A DNA stretch of 64,000 nt from Mycolicibacterium gilvum (GCF_900454025.1 NZ_UGQM01000001.1:4836001-4900000); one strand, 5' to 3'. Positions 17,050 through 26,359 are shown, counted from the first letter of the stretch. Notes: a model not told the origin generated them from the letters alone. Translations and numbers: made by a program.

Positions 17050-18201
17050 ATGGCCACTGTCAACGACATTCAGGATGCCGCCGTCGCGCAGACCGGCCTG
17101 GACGACTTCGGCGACGACTCCTACCGCGAAGGGTTGGAGATCCTGTTGGCGTCGCTGGCCCGAGAGGCGAAGCTCAACGCCCGCGGCGAAGGGTTCCTCT
17201 ATCCCCGCATCACCGGTTACCTGGCACAGCGCCTGCAGGTCGAGGACTGGTACCGGCGACACCCCGAGATCGACGACGTGCCGATCGCCGCCCCGCTGAT
17301 CGGAATCGGGCTGCCGCGCACGGGATCCACGGCGTTGTCCGCCCTTCTGGCCCAGGACCCCGACGTGCGCTATCTGCGTAAGTGGGAGTCCAGCCAACCG
17401 TGCCCGCCACCGTCCAGCGTCGAGGGCGCCGACCCCCGCATCCCGGATGACCCCAAGGGAGAGATGATCGGCACGCGGTATCACGTGCCGACATCCACCC
17501 ACGGCCCGATGGAATGCCACGAGTTGATGGCGCTGAACTTCGCGTCGCACCTCTTCCAGTCGTTCGCTCACGTCCCCGGCTATTCGGAGTGGCTGATCGA
17601 GCACGCAGACATGCGATCGACACTGGCCTACGAGAAGCGGGTGCTGAAACTGCTCCAGTGGGGTGAGCCCGAACGGCCCTGGCGGTTGAAGTGCCCGTCC
17701 CACGTGTTGTGGTTGGACGCGGTCGACGCCGCTTTCCCCGACGCGCGATACGTGATGACCCATCGCGATCCGACGGATGTGATCCTGTCCGTCGCCGATC
17801 TCTACGCCGACATCATCGCGTCGTTCACCGACGATCTCGACCGTCCCTCCATCGGCAGACTCAACGTCGAGCACTGGTCGCTGGGCATGGCACGGACGGT
17901 CGAATTCCGCGCCGCCGCAACCGGTGATCGGTTCTACGACATCGACTTCCGCGCGATGCAGTCCGACCCCGTCGGGGAGGTCACCGGACTGTACTCGTGG
18001 TTGAGAGCACCGGTCAGCGACGAGTTCGCCGGCCGGATGCAGAGTTGGTGGGCGCAAGCGGCAACCGAACGGGAGCCCAGCTCGCACGCCGATGCGGCGG
18101 AGTTCGGGCTCGACCTCGACGCGGTGCGCCCGCTTTTCGCGGACTACGTCGAGCACGCCGCACAGTGGACCGCCCACGACACACCGACTGCGAGGACCTG
18201 A
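17050..18201 (+). CDS. Sulfotransferase-family protein (PAPS-dependent type)
   Basis: 383 residues. The 5'-phosphosulfate loop is GIGLPRTGSTALSALLAQDP near residue 84-103. The 3'-phosphate motif is VMTHRDPTDVILSVADLY near 236-253. This is the bacterial Sulfotransfer_3-like family, abundant in mycobacteria, which moves sulfate from PAPS to a hydroxyl. It is tightly packed between two SDR/AttH-like genes, which suggests it modifies the same small molecule. The true acceptor is unknown, and some family members may not be sulfotransferases. Confidence 0.8.
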   Translation: MATVNDIQDAAVAQTGLDDFGDDSYREGLEILLASLAREAKLNARGEGFLYPRITGYLAQRLQVEDWYRRHPEIDDVPIAAPLIGIGLPRTGSTALSALLAQDPDVRYLRKWESSQPCPPPSSVEGADPRIPDDPKGEMIGTRYHVPTSTHGPMECHELMALNFASHLFQSFAHVPGYSEWLIEHADMRSTLAYEKRVLKLLQWGEPERPWRLKCPSHVLWLDAVDAAFPDARYVMTHRDPTDVILSVADLYADIIASFTDDLDRPSIGRLNVEHWSLGMARTVEFRAAATGDRFYDIDFRAMQSDPVGEVTGLYSWLRAPVSDEFAGRMQSWWAQAATEREPSSHADAAEFGLDLDAVRPLFADYVEHAAQWTAHDTPTART

Positions 18202-18202
18202 C

Positions 18203-19264
18203 ATGCCCGTCGATCTGACCGGTGGCATCGACCCGCGCCGCGAGTTCGTCTTTGCGGAGTGCCCCGACGATCCCGAGATGCGTGACTCGGTGAGCTTCTG
18301 GACCGTGGACGACCGAGGCCGAATCGGCCTGCCGCGCATCGGGATCGAGGCGGTGGCGGCCAATTGGGACAATCACGAGATCCAGATCAACATCGCGTTC
18401 CCGGACGGGCGGGTCTATCGACTGCGCGGCGCGGGACCGTCGCTGGCGCCGCAGGGACCCGACGGCACGCCGACAGTCCTCGGTGCGGGCGGACTGGCCT
18501 TCCGGTGCGTCACACCGTTCGACGCCTGGACCATGACCTACGAGGGGAAGGCCGTGGCGACGTCGTCGGCGGATCTGGTCACCGGAAGGTCTGACGGCCC
18601 CCTCGTGGATGTCTCGTTCTTCGTCGAAGCCAGGATGGCCGTGCCACCCTGGGTTCAGGGCGCCCTGCAACCCGATGCCGCGGAACGGATCGGCACTTCC
18701 GTCGAGGGCGAGCTCATGGGCGGGCCACGGTACGAACAGCTCTATCGCGCCACGGGATCGGTCACGATCGCCGGGGAGACCGAGTCCTTCACCGGCACCG
18801 GTCTGCGGATCCGGCGGCAGGGCGTACGCCGCCTCGCCCAATTCTGGGGGCACGCCTGGCAATCAGCGGTCTTTCCCAGCGGGAAGGCGTTCGGGTACAT
18901 CGCGTACCCGCCGCGACCGGACGGGCAACCGACATTCAACGAGGGTTACATCTTCACCGGTGACGGCGGCCTCATCGCAGCGCGCGTCGTCGAGGCACCG
19001 TGGCTGAAGCGTCTGCAGGCACTGGGCGAAGACGTCTCACTGACCTTGGAGACCGCCGACGGCACCGTGCACATCGAAGGCGAAACGGTGTACTCCACGC
19101 ACGACATCCACCACGACGACGACACCTATTCCGTGCGGGAGATGAAGAAGGAGAACCCGAAATTCCCAGCGCTGCAACAGGCCGGAGTGCGGTACCGCTG
19201 GGACGGCGAAGAGGCCTACGGCATGCTCGAGCGCTCGAGCCCGCTCGAGCAGATCGAAACCTAG
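18203..19264 (+). CDS. AttH/CrtC-like lipocalin-fold protein (DUF7064-type), unknown function
   Basis: 353 residues from ATG 18203, 1 bp after the sulfotransferase stop. The sequence is rich in beta strands and Trp/Tyr (VSFWTVDDRGRIGLPRIGIE, FWGHAWQSAVFPSGKAFGYI), like the two-barrel AttH / hydroxyneurosporene-hydratase (CrtC) superfamily. I have no confident family name beyond that. Such proteins are often seen with SDRs and sulfotransferases in mycobacteria. A hydratase or binding role on a hydrophobic substrate is inference. Confidence 0.6.
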   Translation: MPVDLTGGIDPRREFVFAECPDDPEMRDSVSFWTVDDRGRIGLPRIGIEAVAANWDNHEIQINIAFPDGRVYRLRGAGPSLAPQGPDGTPTVLGAGGLAFRCVTPFDAWTMTYEGKAVATSSADLVTGRSDGPLVDVSFFVEARMAVPPWVQGALQPDAAERIGTSVEGELMGGPRYEQLYRATGSVTIAGETESFTGTGLRIRRQGVRRLAQFWGHAWQSAVFPSGKAFGYIAYPPRPDGQPTFNEGYIFTGDGGLIAARVVEAPWLKRLQALGEDVSLTLETADGTVHIEGETVYSTHDIHHDDDTYSVREMKKENPKFPALQQAGVRYRWDGEEAYGMLERSSPLEQIET

Positions 19265-19266
19265 CC

Positions 19267-20037
19267 GTGCGGGGCCTCACCGGAAAGACCTTCATCATCG
19301 CGGGCGGAGCCACCGGAATCGGTGCGGGTACCGCGAAGCGGCTCGCCGACGAGGGCGCGAACGTGGTGGTGGGTGACATCGCCATTGCCGCCGCGACGGC
19401 GACGGCAGAGAAGTTGTGCGCTGTCGGGGCCCGCGCCATCGCCGTGGAGTTCGACCTGGCTGACGAATCCTCGGTCCGGCAGTTGGTGGAGCACACGATC
19501 ACCGAGTTCGGTTCTGTGGACGGACTTTTCAACGTCGGCGCGGACCTATCCCCCGAGACCAACGGCAGCGACCTGACCATCCTCGACACCGGTCTCGACA
19601 TCTGGCAGCGCACCCTCGACATCAACCTGCTGGGATATGTGCGCACGATCCGCGCAGTGCTACCGCATCTGCTCGAACAGGGATCCGGCAGCATCGTGAA
19701 CACATCGTCGGGCGGCTCGCTGGGCACCGACCCGATGCACGTCGCTTACAACGCCTCCAAGGCGGCGGTGAATCAACTGACCCGCCACGTCGCGAACAAC
19801 TACGGGGCCAAGGGTATTCGCAGCAACTGCGTCATGCCCGGCCTGGTCTGGGGTGAGACCCAGGAGAAGGCGAACCTGGAACCGCTGCGCGAGATGTTCG
19901 TCGCCGCCGCCCGTACCACCCGGGTCGGTCGTCCCTCCGACCTCGCGTCGATCACCGCGTTCCTACTCTCCGATGAGGCCGAGTGGATCAACGGTCAGTG
20001 CTGGTACATCGGCGGCGCGTCTCATATGAGGCAGTAA
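19267..20037 (+). CDS. Short-chain dehydrogenase/reductase (SDR)
   Basis: 256 residues from GTG 19267, 2 bp after the upstream stop. The cofactor motif AGGATGIGAG is near residues 12-21, DLAD follows at strand 4, the active-site Ser is in VNTSSGGS and the catalytic pair in YNASKAA. NNAG is replaced by FNVGAD, which is unusual. It is the last gene of the lysR-linked operon and convergent with ligD, with only 7 bp between stops. Confidence 0.88.
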   Translation: MRGLTGKTFIIAGGATGIGAGTAKRLADEGANVVVGDIAIAAATATAEKLCAVGARAIAVEFDLADESSVRQLVEHTITEFGSVDGLFNVGADLSPETNGSDLTILDTGLDIWQRTLDINLLGYVRTIRAVLPHLLEQGSGSIVNTSSGGSLGTDPMHVAYNASKAAVNQLTRHVANNYGAKGIRSNCVMPGLVWGETQEKANLEPLREMFVAAARTTRVGRPSDLASITAFLLSDEAEWINGQCWYIGGASHMRQ

Positions 20038-20044
20038 GCCGCGG

Positions 20045-22345
20045 CTACCCCTCCCACCGAACATCCTCGGGAACCTTGTCGTCGCGCAGACCGCGCCAGC
20101 TCGCCTGCCGCAGACGGCCGTCGGACGTGCGCTCGCTGTAGCGCACCTCCCCCACCAGTTCCGGCCGCACGAACGTCACCCCCTTGGCGTCCTGCTTGGG
20201 AAGCTCTGCCGCGAAGGGTGATTCGTCGGTGCGCAGCGGCTCCAGAGTCTTCTTCAACGACGCCAGCTGCTTGTCGGTGAACCCGGTGCCGACACGTCCG
20301 ACGAAGTGCAGTCCGTCGTCGTCGGGCACTCCGAGCACGAGCGCCCCGATCCCGCTCGTGCGCCCACCTTCACCCTGGCGCCACCCGCCGATCACCACTT
20401 CCTGGGTGTTCCAGATCTTGTCCTTGATCCAGGCCGAGGACCGCCGGCCCGGCTGATACGTGGAGTCCCGTTTTTTGGCGATCACGCCCTCCCACCGCTG
20501 AGATCTGGCGTACTCCAGCGCCTCGGGCCCGTCCCCCTCAAGGGCGGGTGGAACGATCAATCCTCCGCCTTCGGCCAACGCCTCCAACAGCTTTCGCCGA
20601 TCGGTATACGTGGCCTTGGTCAGCAACCGGCCGTCGAGGAACAGGATGTCGAACGCCCAGAACTCGACCCGCGTCGACCGGGCCCGGTTCTGCATCTCAC
20701 CGAAACTCGGAACCCCGTCCTCGTCGAGCGCCACCGCCTCCCCGTCGAGAATCACGTGATGGTCGGCCAGGTCGGCGGCGAGCGCCTTCAACTGCGGGTA
20801 TTCGGCGGTGACGTCACGGCCCCGCCGAGACCGCAGCGTCAGCTTGCCGTGGTCGGCGTCGACCAGGAGCCGATAGCCGTCCCATTTCCCCTCGAACGCC
20901 CATTGGCCCCTGGTGAGTCGCTCCACCGATCCCTCGGTGGTCAGCATCGGCGCCAGGTCGGCCGCGGTCGGCTTCTGCTGGTCCTTCATCCGGTGCGCGA
21001 GCCAGTTCTTGCCGTCGGTCTGGATCAACGCGTACCGGCCCTCGATCTTCTGACCGTGCAGCGTGACGATCACCTCGCCGCCCTTGGCCGGTCCATCGGG
21101 CGGGTTGTCGCGGAACTTCTCCGTCTCGTACGTGCCGGTATCCCAGATGTGGACCTCGCCGCCGCCGTACTCCCCTTTCGGGATCTCGCCGGCGAAGTCG
21201 ATGTAGTCCATCGGATGGTCTTCGGTGTGCACCGCAAGGTGATTGACCGACGGGGTGTCGGGAAGGTTCTTCGGTACCGCCCAACTCACCAGGACACCGT
21301 CACGCTCCAGCCGGAAGTCGTAGTGCAACCGCCGCGCATGGTGCTCCTGGATCACGAACTTGTCGTTCGCGCCGGTCTCGGGCGGCTCAGCGGGCACCGG
21401 CTCCGGCGTCTTCGTGCGGTCTCGCATGCTGCGGTAACGGGTGAGCTTGTCGGTGGCCGGCAATGGCGGGTCGAGGTCGGCGAGCAGGTCACCGTCGCGC
21501 TCCAACCGGTCGAGCACCTCGTCGAAGGTCAGGTGACGCAGGTCCGGGTCCTCGATCTCATCCCACGTCCGGGGAGCGGCGACCGTCGGACGTTCCCGTC
21601 CACGAAGCGAGTACGGCGCGATCGTGGTCTTGTTGCCGTTGTTCTGACTCCAGTCCAAAAACACCTTGCCGTCGCGCAGGCTCTTGGTCATCGTCGCGGT
21701 GACCCGCTTGGGCATGCTCTGCTCGAGCTGTTGCGCCACGCGCTTGGCGAGCACCGACGCCCCGCGGGAACTGATCGGGTCCTCCAGCGGGACGTACAGA
21801 TGAAGGCCCTTGCTTCCGCTGGTCAGCGGGAACGTCGTGAGCCCGATGTCGGTGATGAGCTCGCGCACCTCGTGGGCGACCTCGCAGAGCTGACGGAACG
21901 TGACACCCTCGCCGGGGTCGAGGTCGAACACGATCCGCGTCGCCGGCCCCGGCTTTCCGTCCCCGCCGTCAGCCGCCCCACTCTGCCCGCCCCGGGTGAA
22001 CCGCCACTGCGGAACGTGCACCTCCAGCGCCGCCTGCTGCGCGATCCAGGCCAGCCCCTCGACGGTGTCGATGACCGGATAGGTGGTGGTGCCGGACTTG
22101 TGCGCGATGGTGCCGCGGTCCAGCCAGTCCGGCGCCGACGACGCGAGCTGCTTCTCGAAGAACGACGACTCCTCGACGCCGTTCGGCCACCGCTTACGTG
22201 TCACGGCACGTCCGGCGATGTGTGGCAGCATGCCCTCGGCGACATTCACGTAGTACTCGAAGACCTGCGCTTTGGTGGTGCCGCTGGCCGGATACAGCAC
22301 CTTGTCCGGGTTGGTCAGCTTCACCCGGTCATAACGGTCCACCAC
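20045..22345 (-). CDS. ligD: Multifunctional NHEJ ATP-dependent DNA ligase LigD
   Basis: 766 residues, close to the M. tuberculosis enzyme. Domain order is polymerase/primase (about 1-300; metal motif FDLDPGEG), phosphoesterase (about 330-460; HHARRLHYDFRLERDG) and ligase (about 480-766; nucleotidyl-lysine motif EGKWDGYRLL). It repairs double-strand breaks with Ku: end processing, fill-in and sealing. It is divergent from the pfkB-ku pair across about 40 bp, so ku and ligD may share control. The start is the first of two adjacent GTG codons (22345). Confidence 0.96.
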   Translation of the reverse strand: MVDRYDRVKLTNPDKVLYPASGTTKAQVFEYYVNVAEGMLPHIAGRAVTRKRWPNGVEESSFFEKQLASSAPDWLDRGTIAHKSGTTTYPVIDTVEGLAWIAQQAALEVHVPQWRFTRGGQSGAADGGDGKPGPATRIVFDLDPGEGVTFRQLCEVAHEVRELITDIGLTTFPLTSGSKGLHLYVPLEDPISSRGASVLAKRVAQQLEQSMPKRVTATMTKSLRDGKVFLDWSQNNGNKTTIAPYSLRGRERPTVAAPRTWDEIEDPDLRHLTFDEVLDRLERDGDLLADLDPPLPATDKLTRYRSMRDRTKTPEPVPAEPPETGANDKFVIQEHHARRLHYDFRLERDGVLVSWAVPKNLPDTPSVNHLAVHTEDHPMDYIDFAGEIPKGEYGGGEVHIWDTGTYETEKFRDNPPDGPAKGGEVIVTLHGQKIEGRYALIQTDGKNWLAHRMKDQQKPTAADLAPMLTTEGSVERLTRGQWAFEGKWDGYRLLVDADHGKLTLRSRRGRDVTAEYPQLKALAADLADHHVILDGEAVALDEDGVPSFGEMQNRARSTRVEFWAFDILFLDGRLLTKATYTDRRKLLEALAEGGGLIVPPALEGDGPEALEYARSQRWEGVIAKKRDSTYQPGRRSSAWIKDKIWNTQEVVIGGWRQGEGGRTSGIGALVLGVPDDDGLHFVGRVGTGFTDKQLASLKKTLEPLRTDESPFAAELPKQDAKGVTFVRPELVGEVRYSERTSDGRLRQASWRGLRDDKVPEDVRWEG

Positions 22346-22386
22346 AACACGGTATTACCCACTGTCGGCGCGGTAGCGTCGAAACC

Positions 22387-23316
22387 GTGCGGGCACTTGT
22401 CATCGGTGAAGCGCTCATCGACATCGTCGAACGCGGCGACGAGGTCACCGAACATGTCGGCGGCAGCCCCCTCAACGTCGCCGTCGGCCTCGCCCGACTG
22501 GGGCGCGACGTCGACTTCCTGACCCACATCGGCACGGACGACCGCGGGAGGCGCATCGCCGAGTACGTCGAATCCTCAGGGGTGCACCTGGTTCCGGGAA
22601 GCACCGCGGCCCCGCGCACCGCCACCGCCCGCGCAAAGCTCGACGCCGCCGGCTCGGCGAGCTATTCATTCAACATCGAGTGGGCGCTCACCGGAACACC
22701 GGAAGTCGCACCGCCACTGGTCGTGCACACCGGGTCGATCGCCGCAGTACACGAACCCGGATGTCTGGCCACCAAAGCCCTGATCGACGCGTATCACCTG
22801 TCGGCGACGTTCACGTTCGATCCGAACATCCGGGCGGCGCTGATCACCGACGCCGATGCCGCCCGGTCACGCATCGACCGACTGCTGGAGCAAGCCGACG
22901 TCGTCAAGGCCAGCCACGAGGACCTGCACTGGATCGACCCGACCCGCACGCCCGAACAGGTCGCGGCGGCATGGCTGGCTCTGGGCCCCGCAATCGTCGT
23001 CGTCACGTTCGGCGCGGACGGCGCGCTGGCGATGTGTGCCGCCGGATCGGTGCGGGTACCTGCGGGCAATGTGCACGTGGTGGACACCGTCGGGGCGGGC
23101 GACGCGTTCATGACCGGACTCATCGACGCGCTCTGGTCGGCGGATCTGCTCGGCGCCGACCGCCGACACCGCCTGGCCCGGATCGACGTCGACGCGCTGA
23201 CCACCGCCGTCCGCGCGGCGACCCTGACCTCGGCGCTCACCGTCGCCAAATCGGGCGCCGCCCTGCCCGATCGTGTCGAACGCGATACCGCACCCGCATC
23301 GGACATACTGAGCTGA
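22387..23316 (+). CDS. PfkB-family carbohydrate kinase (fructokinase-like)
   Basis: 309 residues from GTG 22387. Both PfkB signatures are seen: GGSPLNVAVGLARLG near residues 26-40 and DTVGAGDAFMTGLIDAL near 237-253, the latter with the catalytic Asp. It phosphorylates a sugar or nucleoside. It sits between ligD and ku, and its TGA overlaps the ku ATG (TGATG, 23314-23318), which couples ku translation to a sugar kinase. The substrate cannot be read from sequence. Confidence 0.88.
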   Translation: MRALVIGEALIDIVERGDEVTEHVGGSPLNVAVGLARLGRDVDFLTHIGTDDRGRRIAEYVESSGVHLVPGSTAAPRTATARAKLDAAGSASYSFNIEWALTGTPEVAPPLVVHTGSIAAVHEPGCLATKALIDAYHLSATFTFDPNIRAALITDADAARSRIDRLLEQADVVKASHEDLHWIDPTRTPEQVAAAWLALGPAIVVVTFGADGALAMCAAGSVRVPAGNVHVVDTVGAGDAFMTGLIDALWSADLLGADRRHRLARIDVDALTTAVRAATLTSALTVAKSGAALPDRVERDTAPASDILS

Positions 23317-24302
23317 TGCGGTCCATCTGGAAGGGTTCCATCGCGTTCGGGCTGGTCAACGTCCCGGTCAAGGTGTACAGCGCCACCGAGGACCATGACA
23401 TCAAGTTCCACCAGGTCCACGAGAAGGACAACGGCCGCATCCGCTACAAGCGGGTCTGCGAGGTGTGCGGCGAGGTGGTCGAGTACCGCGACATCGCCAA
23501 GGCCTACGAATCCGACGACGGCCAGACCGTGATCATCACCGACGACGACATCTCCACACTGCCCGAGGAGCGCAGTCGCGAGATCGAGGTCCTCGAGTTC
23601 GTCCCGGCCGCCGACCTCGACCCGCTGATGTACGACCGGTCGTATTTCCTGGAGCCCGAGGGCAAATCAACGAAATCCTATGTGCTGCTGGCCAAGACGC
23701 TGGCGGAAACCGACCGGGTCGCGATCGTGAACTTCGCGCTGCGCAACAAGACCCGCCTCGCCGCGCTCCGCGTCAAGGACTTCAGCAAGCGCGATGTGAT
23801 GGTGATCCACACACTGCTGTGGCCCGACGAGATCCGTGACCCCGACTTCCCGGTGCTCGACAAGGACGTCGACGTCAAGCCCGCCGAGCTGAAGATGGCG
23901 AGCCAGGTCGTGGACTCGATGACCGACGACTTCAACCCCGATCGCTACCACGACGACTACCAGGAGCAGCTGCGCGAACTCGTCCAGACGAAACTCGAAG
24001 GCGGCGAGGCGTTTACCACCGAGGAGCAACCGCAGGAGCTCGACGAGTCCGAGGACGTCTCCGACCTGCTGGCCAAGCTCGAGGCGAGCGTGAAAGCGCG
24101 CAAGGCACAGAGCTCGGGCAAGTCCTCCGATTCCGACGACTCGGACGACTCGGACGACTCGGACGACTCGGACGACTCCGACGAGAAGGACGACAAGCCC
24201 GCGAAGAAGGTCCCGGCCAAGAAGTCGGCCGCGAAGAAAGCTCCGGCGAAGAAGGCCGCCAAGAAGGCTCCCGCGAAGAAGGCCGCGGCCAAGAAGGGTT
24301 AG
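23316..24302 (+). CDS. ku: Ku protein, NHEJ DNA-end binding
   Basis: 328 residues. It begins MRSIWKGSIAFGLVNVPV, the standard bacterial Ku start, and contains the bridge and core beta-barrel (VCEVCGEVVEYRDIAKAYE, DRSYFLEPEGKS). It homodimerises on DNA ends and recruits LigD. The C-terminus is an extended tail: an S-D-D repeat (residues about 270-290, encoded by a 9-base period at 24129-24183) and then a Lys/Ala/Pro tract of PAKK units, as in other mycobacterial Ku proteins, where basic tails bind DNA. Confidence 0.96.
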   Translation: MRSIWKGSIAFGLVNVPVKVYSATEDHDIKFHQVHEKDNGRIRYKRVCEVCGEVVEYRDIAKAYESDDGQTVIITDDDISTLPEERSREIEVLEFVPAADLDPLMYDRSYFLEPEGKSTKSYVLLAKTLAETDRVAIVNFALRNKTRLAALRVKDFSKRDVMVIHTLLWPDEIRDPDFPVLDKDVDVKPAELKMASQVVDSMTDDFNPDRYHDDYQEQLRELVQTKLEGGEAFTTEEQPQELDESEDVSDLLAKLEASVKARKAQSSGKSSDSDDSDDSDDSDDSDDSDEKDDKPAKKVPAKKSAAKKAPAKKAAKKAPAKKAAAKKG

Positions 24303-24318
24303 TCCCTCCGCGTTCTGC

Positions 24319-24379
24319 GCCGAGATTGCGTTCCCGCAGGCGTCCACTCGATCTCTGCCTGCTGAAATGCAATTTCGGC
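24319..24379 (+). terminator. Imperfect long hairpin after ku
   Basis: Arms 24319-24341 and 24357-24379 pair over 23 bp with four mismatches or wobbles around a 15-base loop. The outer arm motif GCCGAGATTGCGTT matches the arm at 31907-31922 (GCCGAAATTGCATTCC), so this is a member of a small hairpin repeat family found after genes here. There is no T-run, as is common for mycobacterial terminators. Confidence 0.6.
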
Positions 24380-24391
24380 GAGATGGGAAAT

Positions 24392-24405
24392 TAGAACGTG
24401 TTACA
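24392..24405 (+). promoter_or_regulatory. KstR-type operator upstream of the SDR gene
   Basis: The 14 bases TAGAACGTGTTACA fit the pattern TNNAACNNGTTNNA exactly. That is the consensus I recall for KstR, the TetR-family repressor of mycobacterial cholesterol catabolism. It lies 75 bp before the GTG at 24480, a normal operator position. Confidence 0.6.
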
Positions 24406-24479
24406 GAAAGTGCTCACGCCGCTGGATTCCGCTTGCTAGCGTGACGCGCGGCGGCCACCGACGGCGATTGGAGACACGT

Positions 24480-25271
24480 GTGATTCTGGACCGGTTCCGG
24501 CTCGACGATCAGGTGGCGGTGGTGACCGGGGCCGGCCGCGGTCTCGGCGCCGCGATGGCCCTCGCGTTCGCTGAAGCGGGCGCTGACGTGCTGATTTCCG
24601 CACGCACGCAATCACAGCTGGAAGAGGTTGCCGAGCAGATCGCCGGCACCGGGCGGCGTGCGCACATCGTCGTCGCCGACCTCGCCCGTCCCGAGGACAC
24701 CGCGGCTCTGGCCGCACAGGCGGTGGACGCATTCGGCAGGCTAGACATCGTCGTCAACAACGTCGGCGGCACCATGCCCAACGCGTTGTTGAACACCTCG
24801 ACAAAGGATATGCGCGACGCGTTCACCTTCAACGTGGCGACGGCACACGCGTTGACGACGGCCGCGGTGCCGTTGATGCTCGAGCACTCCGGCGGCGGCA
24901 GCATCATCAACATCACCTCGACGATGGGCCGCGTCGCGGGGCGCGGTTTCGCCGCCTACGGCACCGCGAAGGCCGCGCTGGCGCATTACACGCGACTGTC
25001 GGCGCTCGACCTCGCACCCCGCATCCGCGTCAACGCGATCGCGCCCGGGTCCATCCTGACCTCCGCGCTGGAGATCGTCGCGAGCAACGACGACCTGCGC
25101 GACCCGATGGAGAAGGCGACGCCGATGAAGCGCCTCGGCGACCCGCTCGACATCGCCGCTGCCGCTGTGTATCTCGCCTCGCCCGCTGGCGCGTACCTGA
25201 CCGGTAAGACCCTCGAGGTCGACGGCGGCATCAACTTCCCGAACCTCGAACTTCCCATCCCCGATCTGTGA
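24480..25271 (+). CDS. Short-chain dehydrogenase/reductase, probably KstR-regulated
   Basis: 263 residues from GTG 24480, with GGAG seven bases upstream. Features are [12 protein letters not shown] near residues 15-26, [10 protein letters not shown], the active-site Ser in NITSTMG, YGTAK, and a C-terminal [10 protein letters not shown] KstR-type box upstream suggests a steroid-related substrate such as a hydroxyl or keto group on a sterol ring or side chain. Eleven bases separate it from the DapB-like gene, so both are probably co-transcribed. Confidence 0.87.
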   Translation: MILDRFRLDDQVAVVTGAGRGLGAAMALAFAEAGADVLISARTQSQLEEVAEQIAGTGRRAHIVVADLARPEDTAALAAQAVDAFGRLDIVVNNVGGTMPNALLNTSTKDMRDAFTFNVATAHALTTAAVPLMLEHSGGGSIINITSTMGRVAGRGFAAYGTAKAALAHYTRLSALDLAPRIRVNAIAPGSILTSALEIVASNDDLRDPMEKATPMKRLGDPLDIAAAAVYLASPAGAYLTGKTLEVDGGINFPNLELPIPDL

Positions 25272-25282
25272 GGAGTCCCGTC

Positions 25283-26359
25283 ATGGCAATCAGAGTCGCC
25301 GCTGTCGGCACCGGAAACGTCGGCAGGCACGCGCTGGCGCAGGTGATCTCCGACCCCCGGTTCGAACTCACCGCGGTGTGGGTGTCGTCGGAGTCCAAAG
25401 CCGGCAAGGACGCCGCAGAGCTTGCGGGACTGCAGGATTCGACCGGTATCCGTGCGACGGCCGACCTCGACGAGGTTCTGTCCACGCAACCGGAGTGTGT
25501 CGTGTACACCGCTCTGGCCGACAACCGTCTCCCCGAGGCGCTCGAGGACTACCGTCGCATCCTGGCCGCGGGGGTCAACGTCGTCGGCAGCAGTGCGGTG
25601 TTCCTCCAGCATCCATGGCAGGTGCTGCCCGATGAGATGATCGCGCCGATCGAAGACGCCGCCCGCGAGGGATCTTCGACCCTGTTCGTCAATGGCATCG
25701 ACCCCGGGTTCGCCAACGACCTGCTTCCGATGGCACTCGCCGGAACCTGCCAGAACATCCAGCAGATCCGCTGCATGGAGATCATCAACTACGACACCTA
25801 CGACAGCGCGGCCGTCATGTTCGACGTGATGGGATTCGGGGGCTCGCTCGACGAGACCCCGATGCTGCTGCAGCCGGGTGTGCTCAGCCTCGCCTGGGGT
25901 TCGGTGGTCCGCCAGCTCGCGGCCGGACTCGACATCGAACTCGACGAGGTCACCGAGACCCACGTGCGGGTTCCCGCGCCCGAATCGTTCGACATCGCCG
26001 CCGGCCGGATCGAGGAAGGCACCACTGCAGCAATCCGTTTCGAGGTGCGCGGGATGAAGGACGGCAACGTCGCCGTCGTCCTGGAGCACGTGACCAGACT
26101 GCGCGACGATCTCTGCCCGGACTGGCCGCAGCCGGCCCAGCACGGCGGCTCCTACCGGATCGAGATCACCGGCGAACCGTCCTATGCGCTGGACCTGTGC
26201 CTGAGCAGCCCGAACGGCGACCACAACCACGCCGGTCTGGTCGCGACCGCCGCTCGCGTGGTCAATGCCATTCCCGCCGTTGTCGATTCGTCACCCGGAA
26301 TCGTGACTGCACGAGAGTTACCTCCCATAACGGGCAAAGGTCTGTACGCTAACCCTTGA
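25283..26359 (+). CDS. DapB-like NAD(P)-dependent dehydrogenase (amine dehydrogenase family)
   Basis: 358 residues from ATG 25283, with AGGAG eight bases upstream. The Rossmann motif VGTGNVGRHAL is near residues 9-19. The later part resembles the dihydrodipicolinate-reductase-like / 2,4-diaminopentanoate-dehydrogenase-like family that is common in mycobacteria, longer than true DapB. Such genes often stand in steroid or fatty-acid gene neighbourhoods, in line with the KstR-type box of the operon. The reaction is unassigned. Confidence 0.75.
   Translation: MAIRVAAVGTGNVGRHALAQVISDPRFELTAVWVSSESKAGKDAAELAGLQDSTGIRATADLDEVLSTQPECVVYTALADNRLPEALEDYRRILAAGVNVVGSSAVFLQHPWQVLPDEMIAPIEDAAREGSSTLFVNGIDPGFANDLLPMALAGTCQNIQQIRCMEIINYDTYDSAAVMFDVMGFGGSLDETPMLLQPGVLSLAWGSVVRQLAAGLDIELDEVTETHVRVPAPESFDIAAGRIEEGTTAAIRFEVRGMKDGNVAVVLEHVTRLRDDLCPDWPQPAQHGGSYRIEITGEPSYALDLCLSSPNGDHNHAGLVATAARVVNAIPAVVDSSPGIVTARELPPITGKGLYANP

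Noticed and set aside
20306..22522. 738-codon open frame opposite ligD
   Set aside because: It is antisense to a gene with three clear catalytic domains, and its translation is Arg/Pro/Val-rich low-information sequence typical of GC-rich shadow frames.
24129..24183. CRISPR or intergenic satellite repeat
   Set aside because: It is an in-frame 9-base coding repeat inside ku.
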